The notes under the pieces were generated by a model. That model was not told the DNA's origin and searched no databases. It saw nothing but the letters and a program-made list of their open reading frames with translations. From assembly GCF_900240245.1 (NCBI RefSeq), contig NZ_OESQ01000001.1, forward strand, positions 2,665,720 to 2,724,278: DNA of 58,559 bases, in the 5' to 3' direction. A program made the translations under genes and the position numbers. Each line of letters starts with the position of its first letter. Positions within the stretch are counted from its first letter, which is position 1. Shown in pieces: positions 1 to 7,871 of the stretch. Source of the DNA: Lachnoclostridium edouardi (GTDB taxonomy: Bacteria; Bacillota; Clostridia; Lachnospirales; Lachnospiraceae).

Positions 1-135
1 AATAAGCCCTTTAGGGCTTAGTAGGTAAATGATGTTGCGCTTGGCGAACCTATTTCGGAGAGTCTTTAGACTCCAGTGCCGGTAACAGACCCTTATAGGG
101 TCAAAGCAAGCCACCGGCTTAGCCGGTGGTCTTGA
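1..135 (+). mobile_element. IS200-type element, right end only
   Basis: Bases 1-65 are identical to 58495-58559, the sequence that follows the IS200 transposase gene at the other end of the window. This is therefore the right end of an IS200/IS605-family copy whose transposase lies outside the window. A 9-bp stem with a one-base loop at 111-129 (CCACCGGCT/AGCCGGTGG) is the kind of subterminal hairpin that IS200 TnpA recognises. A second short dyad (AAGCCCTTTAGGGCTT, about 4-19) follows the lost transposase stop and may be its terminator. The end abuts the stop codon of the tnpV gene at 136. Confidence 0.85.
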
Positions 136-507
136 CTAAGCATATACAAGTTCGGTTAGAACGATCTCCTCCGCACGGCTGCGGATGCTGTTCATGCGGC
201 GCACCCATTCTATTTGGTTAGTTGCTTTGAGTGCTTCGGTCACACCTTCCTGCTTTGCCATATCGGAAACGATGTTTTCAATGCGCTCGTTGCAGGCTTG
301 ATCGATTTCAACTAAATGCTTGAACAGCGTTCCCTCCAGCACATAGTTGTTGTAGAGGATTTTACGGTACTCTTTCAGATAACTGCGGCGCATACGCCCA
401 TATTTGCCAATCTGATGTTCGCCGGTATCTGGTAGGATAAGGTTGGGGATAAAATAATCACCCTCTTGACGGTATGTGCCGCCCATTTCTTCAAAGATAG
501 ATTTCAT
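136..507 (-). CDS. tnpV: TnpV family transposon protein
   Basis: This 123-residue protein matches the TnpV family, small proteins of unknown mechanism carried by Tn4451-like elements with large serine recombinases. Typical features are the central GKYGRMRRSYLKE block (about residues 33-46), the acidic helical middle, and a C-terminal segment ending in AEEIVLTELVY. The ATG follows an AAGGAG-like site. It lies just downstream, on the same strand, of a tnpX 5' stub, with tnpW and a ribbon-helix-helix gene further upstream, so it belongs to a decayed mobile element. An IS200 end abuts its stop codon. The family call is secure; the function is not known. Confidence 0.85.
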   Translation of the reverse strand: MKSIFEEMGGTYRQEGDYFIPNLILPDTGEHQIGKYGRMRRSYLKEYRKILYNNYVLEGTLFKHLVEIDQACNERIENIVSDMAKQEGVTEALKATNQIEWVRRMNSIRSRAEEIVLTELVYA

Positions 508-579
508 AAAGTTCAGCTCCTTTTGCGTTGATTTCCAGCGGTTATAAGGCTTTTTTGACTCCTTTCTTACAACTGCTTT

Positions 580-765
<186 letters not shown>

Positions 766-834
766 TCAAATCGGTTCCCTTGGTTTGTGACAGCTTGATT
801 ATACTGGAAACCGACCGCCGCGTCCAGGTATTTT

Positions 835-1026
835 TTAGTGGGCGGACCGGAGTTCCTTTTCCATCAGCCGAATGAGTTTATCCGTAACGGCGGCGCCGCT
901 GTCCAGGTAGTGCCGGGTGATCTGGTAGACCGCGCCGCCGATTGTCATCGTTGTTCTGTGTAATTCGGTTTTCTGTTCGGCAGTTCGATTGTGTTCGTCA
1001 CAATGGAAATTGCCGGAAGCCTGCAT
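835..1026 (-). CDS. tnpW: TnpW family transposon protein
   Basis: This 63-residue protein carries the TnpW core, a TMTIGGAVYQITRHY strand followed by a short helix VTDKLIRLMEKEL. TnpW accompanies TnpX and TnpV in Tn4451-type elements; its role is unknown. The ATG at 1026 has a GGGAGGG site six bases upstream, which supports the full 63-residue form over a start at the internal MTIGG. It lies between the ribbon-helix-helix gene and the truncated recombinase on the same strand. That is the expected order for such an element and suggests one ancestral transcript. Confidence 0.8.
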   Translation of the reverse strand: MQASGNFHCDEHNRTAEQKTELHRTTMTIGGAVYQITRHYLDSGAAVTDKLIRLMEKELRSAH

Positions 1027-1063
1027 AACTTCCCTCCCTTCTCACAAAATGGGGGTTTCCTGC

Positions 1064-1609
1064 TTAGTCATTGTCATCATCATCGGTGTAGTTGTAGTTG
1101 ACAAAGTCAAAATCAGGGGAACACATCTCCTCGTAGCTTGGCTCTCGTCTGGCCGGAGCGGGCCGCTTCGTGCGTTTGACAATGGCGCGGTTCAACTCGC
1201 TGATGCCGGATTCCAGCAGATTCTTCCGTCCGCTGGCGTAATCCAGCCCCATTTGTCTGGCAATACGCTCGATCTTCTCAACCGAGGTATAGCGGTCCTG
1301 ATCCACAAACGCGGTCACAAAAGCGAGAGTCGCATAGTAGCCGCTGGCTGAGAGGATGGTCAGCCGGATCAAAAGCGCGGCGATGCGATCGGTCTGCTGT
1401 CTTACAGAATGGGTAATTTCTTCACGGATAATGTCCCGTATTGGGGCGGTCTGACGTGCATAGTCCTCTCCGTTCAGCCCCAGTTCCGCATAGCGGCGCA
1501 GGAGTGTGGAAACGCTCTGGTGGTCCTGTTTGGCCCGCTCACCTAGGCGTCCGGCGAGGGCCTTGGGAAAGCGGACGGTGATGGAAACAGTAGGTTCCCT
1601 GTGGCTCAA
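1064..1609 (-). CDS. Ribbon-helix-helix-like protein of the mobile island
   Basis: This is a 181-residue protein with a TTG start; an AAAGGAGG site ends five bases upstream. Residues about 8-45 (VSITVRFPKALAGRLGERAK...VSTLLRRYAELG) look like a ribbon-helix-helix DNA-binding fold, as in plasmid and transposon accessory proteins. The middle is helical with a hydrophobic patch around residues 80-100. The C-terminus is basic (KRTKRPAPARR) and then very acidic (DDDDND). The neighbouring tnpW and tnpX stub suggest a mobilisation or relaxosome accessory role, which is inference. The gene is visibly more G+C rich than the chromosomal genes after 8 kb, consistent with transfer. Confidence 0.6.
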   Translation of the reverse strand: MSHREPTVSITVRFPKALAGRLGERAKQDHQSVSTLLRRYAELGLNGEDYARQTAPIRDIIREEITHSVRQQTDRIAALLIRLTILSASGYYATLAFVTAFVDQDRYTSVEKIERIARQMGLDYASGRKNLLESGISELNRAIVKRTKRPAPARREPSYEEMCSPDFDFVNYNYTDDDDND

Positions 1610-1619
1610 TCGTGCCTCC

Positions 1620-1830
1620 TTTCCCCCGAAAACGCTGTAAGGCGGTTTTTCGGGACGGTTTCAAAAATCATACCTGTAAAATCCGTTGAAAGCACTGCTT
1701 TCAAGCGGTTATTCCGCCGTCTGGTAAGACGGCTATTCCCGCCTTATCCCGAAAAACTCCGCTTTTCCGGGGATAAGGCCCTGCGGGTCCGGTACCGACG
1801 GCCCGCTCCGCGCCATAAGGGGCACCTCCT
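1620..1830. repeat. Cluster of inverted repeats upstream of the ribbon-helix-helix gene
   Basis: The 450-base stretch between the ribbon-helix-helix gene and merR holds no convincing gene. It is G+C rich and full of dyads. GCCTTATCCC at 1741-1750 pairs with GGGATAAGGC at 1770-1779. A related GGCGGTTTTTCGGGA segment lies near 1639-1654. CGTCTGGTAAGACG (about 1719-1732) forms a small hairpin. Such crowding is seen at transfer origins and in leader RNAs; nothing here proves either. Confidence 0.4.
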
Positions 1831-1846
1831 TTCCGTCCGGCAAATG

Positions 1847-1898
1847 AGAACGCCCTACACGCATCCAAACTTGTCGTTCGGACCGTGTAGGGCGTTCT
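1847..1898. terminator. Perfect 15-bp inverted repeat, possible terminator
   Basis: AGAACGCCCTACACG at 1847-1861 is the exact reverse complement of 1884-1898, with a 22-base loop, followed on the plus strand by GTTTTGG. It could be a weak terminator or a protein-binding cruciform. It lies in the gene-free stretch between the island's transposition genes and the merR cargo. Confidence 0.45.
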
Positions 1899-2063
1899 GT
1901 TTTGGATCTTCCGCCGAACTGCTTTGATTTCTGGACAGGGCCTTGCAGTTCGGGCGTTGTCTTTCTTCCTGTCTTACAAAAAGAATAGCGCGGATGAAAG
2001 AACTTGTCAAGCTGTGCACTGGCAGTCGTAAAACAAAACTGAATCCGTTTTATCAATTATAAA

Positions 2064-2894
2064 TCAAGTTCCTGTTACTTGATTTATAATTGGAATTTCT
2101 ATCTGCGTAATATAGTCATCGAAATGCTCAATGACCGATTCGTTTAGCCCGGTTTCATAAGAATAGCCGCACAGAGTCAATCCTTGCTGTTCTGCATAAG
2201 CAAGGATTTCTTTGTATCTGTCCGGCAGCTTATCCCAGCTTCCCTTGCAGAATGCCCGAAGATACTTTCCGGCAGGCTGTATCTGTAAGCCCTCCTTTGA
2301 GATGGGGGCAGGGATTTCAATATACAGTGCCGAATAAGCATTGAAATTTCCCTGATACAAATTTTCTACCGAAATCACGGAACCATAGGAAGCGTCATGC
2401 AGTCGGCGCAGCTTTTGCTTTTGGGTTTCTGCAAGCACTCTTTCGATTTCTTCCTCTATATTTTCTTCTCTGGCAGGAACAACCGCCAGATAGCACTTCT
2501 TTTTTTCCACGATTTCAATGCGGGATAAATCCATATTTAATAGTGTCGCCAAATCCTGATGGCGGACAGTCAGCGTCTGATGGATGCTTTTCAAATGGGA
2601 TATGGTGTTTTCCAGGTCTGCTATTTGTTCCTTTAACAGTTGCTCCATGCTTTCCGCAGAACGCTTTGATAGAAAGGTCTTGATCTTACCGATGGATACA
2701 TTTAATTCGCGCAGCATCAAAATCGTTTCCAGGGTTGGACTTTGATAATAGGTGTAGTAGCGATACCCGTTTTCGCCTATGACAGCAGGCTTCAGCAAAT
2801 CCATTTCATCGTACCACATCAGAGTTTTTTTGGTCGTTTTATGTATTTTTGCAAACTGCCCGATTGTAAACAATTTATTGATATCGTAATACAT
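2064..2894 (-). CDS. MerR family transcriptional regulator with effector-binding domain
   Basis: This 276-residue protein has an N-terminal MerR winged helix (residues about 10-80: FTIGQFAKIHKTTKKTLMWY then GYRYYTYYQ), a coiled linker (about 85-120) and a C-terminal GyrI-like effector-binding domain. MerR proteins of this build (BmrR-like) sense a small molecule and twist a 19-bp-spacer promoter into an active form. It is transcribed divergently from a MATE pump, and the shared 85-bp gap holds just such a promoter. It therefore probably activates the pump and its downstream cargo genes and controls itself. The DNA-binding class is certain; the inducer is unknown. Confidence 0.9.
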   Translation of the reverse strand: MYYDINKLFTIGQFAKIHKTTKKTLMWYDEMDLLKPAVIGENGYRYYTYYQSPTLETILMLRELNVSIGKIKTFLSKRSAESMEQLLKEQIADLENTISHLKSIHQTLTVRHQDLATLLNMDLSRIEIVEKKKCYLAVVPAREENIEEEIERVLAETQKQKLRRLHDASYGSVISVENLYQGNFNAYSALYIEIPAPISKEGLQIQPAGKYLRAFCKGSWDKLPDRYKEILAYAEQQGLTLCGYSYETGLNESVIEHFDDYITQIEIPIINQVTGT

Positions 2895-2906
2895 GGAAAA
2901 TCCCCC

Positions 2907-2937
2907 TTGACTGTCCTGTTACAGTATAGTTTATTAT
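2907..2937 (+). promoter_or_regulatory. MerR-type promoter with 19-bp spacer and operator dyad
   Basis: A -35 TTGACT (2907-2912) and a -10 TATTAT (2932-2937) are separated by 19 bp instead of the usual 17, the hallmark of MerR-controlled promoters. Inside lies the dyad ACTGT-N6-ACAGT (2910-2925). It points at the MATE gene at 2980, and the merR gene diverges from the same gap. Confidence 0.75.
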
Positions 2938-2979
2938 ATCTGATGTGAGAAAAATAACAAGTGGGCAGGAGGATTCTCT

Positions 2980-4323
2980 ATGCAGGAAAATCAATTATCA
3001 CAAAATACTTATAATCAACCTGTAACATTAAAAAATGTTTTGAAATTTGCAGTTCCAACTATTGCAATGTCGGTGTTCATGTCTTTTTATACAATGGTTG
3101 ACGGTCTGTTTGTCTCTAATTTGATAGGCACAAGCGCCCTGTCTGCCATCAATCTGACCGCACCTGTGATACAGCTTGTGACCGCCATTTCCACCATGCT
3201 CGCTACCGGCGGAAGTGCGGCAGTCATGAAAAAGATGGGCGAGAAGAAAACGAATGAAGCAAGACAGGATTTCACATTTTTGATTTTAGTTAATGTTGTT
3301 GTAGGTCTTGCCATGTGCGGGTTTGGCTACCTGTTTATGGACAGCATATTCAACAGCCACTCTCTGTCGGTCGAGGTGGCAAATTATTGTCAGGAATATC
3401 TGAGCCGCTACTTGTTGTTCACAATTCCCATCCTTTTGATGAATAATTTTACACTCTACATGATTGCGGCTGAAAAATCAGGTCTTTCTCTGATTTGTTC
3501 GATCGGTGGCGGCATTACCAATATCATATTGGATTATCTGTTTATTGCTGTATTTGATATGGGAATCGGCGGCGCTGCCATTGCAACGGGATTGGGATAC
3601 TCTGTGACCGCTGTTGTCGGACTGATTGTTTTCTCAAACGCTAAAAATCTGCTCCACTTCCAGAAACCCGTGTGCCGCTTTAAAGTATTGCTGCAAGCCT
3701 CTGCAAACGGCTGTTCCGAAATGGCGACCACATTGGTGACAGGTATTATTACGCTTGTTTTTAACTGGACAATGGTGAAGTATGTAGGAGAAGACGGCGT
3801 TGCCGCAGTTACTATTATCATGTATGTTCTGATGTTTGCAAGCTCACTGTATTCGGGATATACATACGGTGTAGCGCCCATGATCAGTTACTACTATGGC
3901 GAACAGAATCACGCAAAATTGAGAAAACTGGTTCGGATGAGCCTGTGCGTGATCTTATCCATCACAGCAGTCACGATTACAACCTCCCTGGCCATCACAG
4001 AACCGTTGGTATCTGTTTTCACACGCCCGGACAATCCTGTTTATACGCTCGCTGTTACAGGCAATCGGATCTGCTCCTTTGCGCTGCTGTTTGTCGGCTT
4101 CAACATTTTTTCCAGCGGCATGTTTACCGCCCTGTCCAACGGTGTGGTATCCGCAATCCTTGCGTTTTCACGTTCCTTTGTATTCATGCTCATCGCCCTG
4201 CTCACACTTCCGGCACTGCTTGGCGTAACCGGCATCTGGCTGGCAACGCCGGTTGCTGAACTAATGGCAATTTGTCTGTCTTTCATTCTGTTTATGAAAA
4301 ATAAGAAACGGTATCAGTATTGA
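2980..4323 (+). CDS. MATE family multidrug efflux transporter (island cargo)
   Basis: This is a 447-residue integral membrane protein with about 12 predicted helices in two homologous halves, the MATE/MepA layout. It exports cationic drugs or metabolites in exchange for Na+ or H+. The first helix block reads NVLKFAVPTIAMSVFMSFYT, and the conserved GGxxTNIILDY segment lies near residue 180. The ATG has an AGGAGG site ten bases upstream. A MerR-type promoter drives it and a divergent merR controls it, so it is likely induced by a toxic compound. Its start matches the family length. Substrate cannot be told from sequence. Confidence 0.92.
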   Translation: MQENQLSQNTYNQPVTLKNVLKFAVPTIAMSVFMSFYTMVDGLFVSNLIGTSALSAINLTAPVIQLVTAISTMLATGGSAAVMKKMGEKKTNEARQDFTFLILVNVVVGLAMCGFGYLFMDSIFNSHSLSVEVANYCQEYLSRYLLFTIPILLMNNFTLYMIAAEKSGLSLICSIGGGITNIILDYLFIAVFDMGIGGAAIATGLGYSVTAVVGLIVFSNAKNLLHFQKPVCRFKVLLQASANGCSEMATTLVTGIITLVFNWTMVKYVGEDGVAAVTIIMYVLMFASSLYSGYTYGVAPMISYYYGEQNHAKLRKLVRMSLCVILSITAVTITTSLAITEPLVSVFTRPDNPVYTLAVTGNRICSFALLFVGFNIFSSGMFTALSNGVVSAILAFSRSFVFMLIALLTLPALLGVTGIWLATPVAELMAICLSFILFMKNKKRYQY

Positions 4324-4403
4324 CTGTACTGATATATATTGGGTAAAACGATTATATCAGTTTTAGAACTGTAACATTTCAAACGGTGAAAAGGAGAATT
4401 TTA

Positions 4404-4958
4404 ATGGAGATAAAAAGGATTTGTCAGAGCCAATGGAGTGATGTAAAAAATATCTATATGGAAGCCTTTCCAAAAGCAGAAAGGAAGCCGTTCTTTCTCT
4501 TAAAGCGTGCTGCTCAAAAAGAAAAATCCGAAATTTGGGTAGCATCAGAAAACGGTGTTGTTGCTGGGTTTATCGTATTGATTCCTTATCGTGATATGGT
4601 TTTAGTTGAATATTTAGCGGTTTCCAACAAGATCCGCAGTAAAGGAACCGGGAGCAAAATACTCGGTGAAATATGCAGGCACTATGCGAATAAGCGTATC
4701 TTGCTGCTGATTGAAGAAATAGATGAGGCTGCGAATAACCTTGAACAGAGGATTGCCCGGAAACGGTTTTATTTGAAAAACGGATTTCAAGCTTCTGGAA
4801 TTTCGGTGCGAAGTGTTAGCGGTAATATGGAATTATTGTGCTATGGTAGTAATGTTACAGAAGATGAATTTATTGAAATCCAAGCATATACGCTTGGGAA
4901 ATTGTTATTCAGATTGTCCAGAACAAGGGCATTCCAAACAATGGACAAAACAGACTAA
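4404..4958 (+). CDS. GNAT family N-acetyltransferase
   Basis: This protein of about 184 residues has the GNAT fold. The acetyl-CoA-binding segment reads LAVSNKIRSKGTGSKIL (about residues 71-87), matching the R/QxxGxG/A pyrophosphate loop, and the preceding strand is MVLVEYLAVS. An AAGGAG site (4391-4396) seven bases before the ATG at 4404 decides the start; a GTG 18 bases upstream lacks one. It follows the MATE pump and directly abuts a serine hydrolase, so it is probably part of the MerR-controlled cargo transcript. It acetylates an unknown amine, and resistance or detoxification is a guess from context. Confidence 0.85.
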   Translation: MEIKRICQSQWSDVKNIYMEAFPKAERKPFFLLKRAAQKEKSEIWVASENGVVAGFIVLIPYRDMVLVEYLAVSNKIRSKGTGSKILGEICRHYANKRILLLIEEIDEAANNLEQRIARKRFYLKNGFQASGISVRSVSGNMELLCYGSNVTEDEFIEIQAYTLGKLLFRLSRTRAFQTMDKTD

Positions 4959-4982
4959 ATGATTGTGAAAGCGAGTGGTATT

Positions 4983-6176
4983 ATGAATATGAAAATCTTA
5001 AAACGAGCAGGCATTATCATAGGGTGTATTATCTTGATCATCGGTATCCTGTGGCTGTGCCTGGGAGAAAAGTTGTCTATCCTGTATAAATCGTTAAACA
5101 GTTTCAAAGATGAAAACCTGGCATATACATTTCAGCATACGCCCGAAATTCAACCTACTGTTAAGATCAGCAAAAGCAACCATACGTTTGAATTTGTGAA
5201 AGAGGAAAATATCACATTGGCAGACGGTTTCCACTTTTCAGGAAACTTCTATCCCACAGATCAGTTTATGAATGATACAAAAACTTCGGCTATGCTTGTC
5301 ATCAAAGATGATGTAATCAAATATGAGAAATACTTTTTCGGAGGAGACGAACATACCGTTTTTTCTTCCAATTCTATGGGAAAATCTTTTGTATCCGCGC
5401 TGATGGGGATCGCTGTTTCAGAAGGATATATAGAAAGCATTGACGATTCGTTAGGCAGATATATTCCAGAATTTGTTGGAACAGATTTGGAAAACATCCC
5501 AATCAAGGCGTGTTTACAGATGGCATCCGGCATTGATTTCGATGAAGATAAAGATATGAGCAATTACTCCATACGCACTTTGCTGGGGATGTCGCCTATG
5601 AAAGTAGTTGCAAAATACGGTGTTAAAGAAGCGCCGTATACATATCGCCGTTACTTGAGTATCAACACTGAAATACTGGGACAGGTCATAAAAAATGCTA
5701 CTGGTCAAAGTCTTGCCGGTTATATGGAAGAAAAATTGTGGAAGAAAATTGGGTCTGCGCATGATGCATATTGGACACTGAGTAACGATACAGAACTTGC
5801 TATGGGTGGTCTAAGCATTACATTACAGGATTACGCCCGTTTTGCAAGGCTGTATCTGAATGATGGAAATTATAACGGTGAACAGATTATTCCTAAGGAT
5901 TGGGTCAGGGATAGCTTCGATGTCAGCGCCGAGTATTCAAAACCCGGAGCAAATCAGGATGTCTATAATACGATAGGATATGGCTATCAATGGTGGGTGC
6001 CTGACGGCAGTGCTGGTGAATTTATGGCGATTGGTGTTTATGGTCAGTTCATCTACGTCAACCCGGAAAAAAATATCATCATCGTCAAAACAAATGCTGA
6101 TCCTGATTTTATGTCTGAAGGATATGAGTTAAAACATATTGAATTCTTTAGAGCTATTTCCAATGGTATTCAGTAA
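4983..6176 (+). CDS. Membrane-anchored serine hydrolase, class C beta-lactamase/esterase fold
   Basis: This protein of about 397 residues has an N-terminal signal anchor (IIIGCIILIIGILWLCL), so it acts outside the membrane. The beta-lactamase-related domain follows, with the nucleophile motif SxxK as SMGK near residue 135. A second-motif equivalent sits around YLSINTEILG, where the usual YxN is changed. A GVYGQ strand near the C-terminus stands in for the KTG box. Such proteins are mostly peptidases or esterases acting on cell-wall or lipid substrates, and beta-lactam resistance should not be assumed. The start at 4983 has only a weak GAGTGG site; an ATG at 4959 is an alternative. It lies in the island cargo run. 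Confidence 0.8.
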   Translation: MNMKILKRAGIIIGCIILIIGILWLCLGEKLSILYKSLNSFKDENLAYTFQHTPEIQPTVKISKSNHTFEFVKEENITLADGFHFSGNFYPTDQFMNDTKTSAMLVIKDDVIKYEKYFFGGDEHTVFSSNSMGKSFVSALMGIAVSEGYIESIDDSLGRYIPEFVGTDLENIPIKACLQMASGIDFDEDKDMSNYSIRTLLGMSPMKVVAKYGVKEAPYTYRRYLSINTEILGQVIKNATGQSLAGYMEEKLWKKIGSAHDAYWTLSNDTELAMGGLSITLQDYARFARLYLNDGNYNGEQIIPKDWVRDSFDVSAEYSKPGANQDVYNTIGYGYQWWVPDGSAGEFMAIGVYGQFIYVNPEKNIIIVKTNADPDFMSEGYELKHIEFFRAISNGIQ

Positions 6177-6199
6177 AAAATACAGGAGGAAGTTTAAAT

Positions 6200-6847
6200 T
6201 TGAACCATCATATTATATTAAGAGAATATCAAAAGTCAGATCGCAAATTATTGGAAGATGTTGTACGCGAAACCTGGAACTACGATCGTTTCTGTACACC
6301 AAAGACAGCAGCTAAATTGGCAAGCGTATATTTAAGCAGTTGTTTGGCAAATCAGACGTTCACACAGGTTGCTTTGATGAATGACACACCAGTTGGAATC
6401 ATCATGGTAAAAAATCGAAAAAAGCATAAATGTCCGTTCGGTTTTGCAATTAAAAGAGCTGCTTCCATCATCTCGCTATTATGCTCAAAAGAAGGACGAA
6501 CAGTTTCACGCATTTTTGAATGTGTAGAAACAATTGACCAAGAATTGTTGTGTCAGTGCAAGACGGATTATCAAGGAGAACTGGCTTTTTTTGCGGTCAG
6601 TCAAACCTGCCGGGGCAAGGGCGTGGGAAAAGCATTGTTTGAGAAAGCGTTGGAATATATGCGTGAAGAACACATTTGCAACTTTTATTTATTCACCGAT
6701 ACAAGCTGCAATTACGGCTTCTACGAGCATCAGGGAATGGAGCGTCAGCAAGAAAAGAAACACAGCTTTTATATAAACGGACAGCAGGAAGAAATGACCT
6801 TTTTCCTCTATGACCATCAAACCAGTCACGCACAGAAAATAAACTGA
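6200..6847 (+). CDS. GNAT family N-acetyltransferase
   Basis: This is a 215-residue acetyltransferase starting at TTG, with AGGAGGA at 6184-6190 nine bases upstream; no ATG is available nearby. The GNAT motif A is ELAFFAVSQTCRGKGVGKAL (residues about 131-150), with the acetyl-CoA loop CRGKGVGKAL. Residues 151-180 give the usual NFYLFTDTSCNYGFYEHQGM motif B region. It sits 23 bp after the serine hydrolase, so it is probably co-transcribed. Its size and the internal Cys-rich stretch (about 90-120) suggest a small-molecule rather than a ribosomal substrate, but this is not certain. Confidence 0.85.
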   Translation: MNHHIILREYQKSDRKLLEDVVRETWNYDRFCTPKTAAKLASVYLSSCLANQTFTQVALMNDTPVGIIMVKNRKKHKCPFGFAIKRAASIISLLCSKEGRTVSRIFECVETIDQELLCQCKTDYQGELAFFAVSQTCRGKGVGKALFEKALEYMREEHICNFYLFTDTSCNYGFYEHQGMERQQEKKHSFYINGQQEEMTFFLYDHQTSHAQKIN

Positions 6848-6891
6848 AACTTATATTTAGTTCATTCTATTATTCTGCGTGAGGAAATCGT

Positions 6892-7326
6892 ATGAAAGAG
6901 ATTATCGTCATCCGCACTTCTGACCCAGATGGAAGTGTCTTTCGCTTCATTTTGGACATTTTTCAGGGCAAAGACATCCAAATTCTCCATGCTGATAGCC
7001 GTAAAGATTCTGTTATAACTTTAGGTGATATTCAGATATTTCCAGAACAGCGACGGGTATTGAATCAAGGTGCAGAGGTTCCTCTGAATTACGGTGAATT
7101 TTCAATCCTACACTGTATGGCAAAATCACCTGGGCAGGTCTTTAGCCGGGAACAGCTTTACAATGCAGCCTGGGAAGAAAGCTGCGAATTTGGTACAAAT
7201 ACTGTGGATAATACGATTTGGCGTTTACGGAAAAAACTGGAGCCTGATCCCAAACACCCCATCTATATCAAAACTGTTTTCCGAGTGGGGTATAAGATTG
7301 TGGAACCAGAAAGGGCCGAACGTTGA
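6892..7326 (+). CDS. OmpR-type winged-helix regulator lacking a receiver domain
   Basis: This 144-residue protein ends in a PhoB/OmpR winged helix (residues about 45-140): VPLNYGEFSILHCMAKSPGQ, then the recognition helix TVDNTIWRLRKKLE and the wing IKTVFRVGYKI. The N-terminal 40 residues are too short for a phospho-acceptor receiver. The protein is either a stand-alone regulator or the rump of a response regulator. A TGAGGA site precedes the ATG. It is the last cargo gene before a strong hairpin. No cognate kinase is present in the window. Confidence 0.8.
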   Translation: MKEIIVIRTSDPDGSVFRFILDIFQGKDIQILHADSRKDSVITLGDIQIFPEQRRVLNQGAEVPLNYGEFSILHCMAKSPGQVFSREQLYNAAWEESCEFGTNTVDNTIWRLRKKLEPDPKHPIYIKTVFRVGYKIVEPERAER

Positions 7327-7349
7327 CTGCTTCAACGCAGGACAAAGCA

Positions 7350-7378
7350 ACCGGGAGGGGCATCATGCCCCTCCCGGT
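7350..7378 (+). terminator. Strong G+C-rich hairpin after the island cargo
   Basis: Two 14-base arms (ACCGGGAGGGGCAT at 7350-7363 and its exact complement at 7365-7378) enclose a single base. There is no T run, so it may act as a bidirectional block between the plus-strand cargo and the convergent minus-strand tnpV. A smaller dyad, CGTTGA/TCAACG, spans the regulator's stop codon just before it. Confidence 0.55.
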
Positions 7379-7383
7379 CCGTA

Positions 7384-7752
7384 TTATCTTACACGAAATA
7401 CAATGGTCTGCAAAACAATTTTTTCCGCCATACTTTTTAAATCATTCCAGTGGCGTGTGCGTTCCAGAAGATCCTCCGTCTCCGGCAGGGGATCGTCAAG
7501 CAGCATTTGCTGAGTCAGATCTTCTATCCGCTCCAGTGCGTCCCGCTGGACTTGGTGCATTGTTTTCATGAGGGTTCCACCCATCTTCAAGACGGTATAC
7601 CGCTCTGGATGATTCTCCCGTAGATAAGCAAGCGCCATGCGGCCGTATCTCCCGAGGGGCTGCTCGTCCTCCGGCGGGTTGGAGATGCAAATGTTCGGCA
7701 GCAGTACTCCGTCCTGCTCATGGTAGGATAAGTTAAGATTTGGCTTTCTCAT
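7384..7752 (-). CDS. tnpV: TnpV family transposon protein, second divergent copy
   Basis: This 122-residue protein has the TnpV signature GRYGRMALAYLRENHPE (about residues 33-50) and the closing MAEKIVLQTIVF segment. It is clearly different in sequence from the TnpV at 136-507, so the two are not a recent duplication. The ATG at 7752 has a GGAGG nine bases upstream; upstream in-frame codons lack a site. It lies between the resistance-like cargo and the chromosomal MATE gene. No tnpX is seen next to it. It suggests that the island is built from the remains of two related elements. Confidence 0.8.
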   Translation of the reverse strand: MRKPNLNLSYHEQDGVLLPNICISNPPEDEQPLGRYGRMALAYLRENHPERYTVLKMGGTLMKTMHQVQRDALERIEDLTQQMLLDDPLPETEDLLERTRHWNDLKSMAEKIVLQTIVFRVR

Positions 7753-7871
7753 TTTGTGTGCCTCCAGTGATTTGGATTTCGTCACAAATCCATGAAACCA
7801 ATCTGATTCACACTCTGTCAAAAGTTTTTCTTAACATCCTTATCCATGCGGACCGAAGGGCGCACACTTTT

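Noticed and set aside
1733..2056. Minus-strand open frame of 107 codons
   Set aside because: It runs through the dyads of the hairpin-rich stretch, has no ribosome site and shows no protein-like pattern.
4983..6176. Class C beta-lactamase resistance gene
   Set aside because: The SxxK motif is present but the YxN and KTG boxes are altered and the protein is membrane-anchored; esterase or peptidase relatives are more likely.
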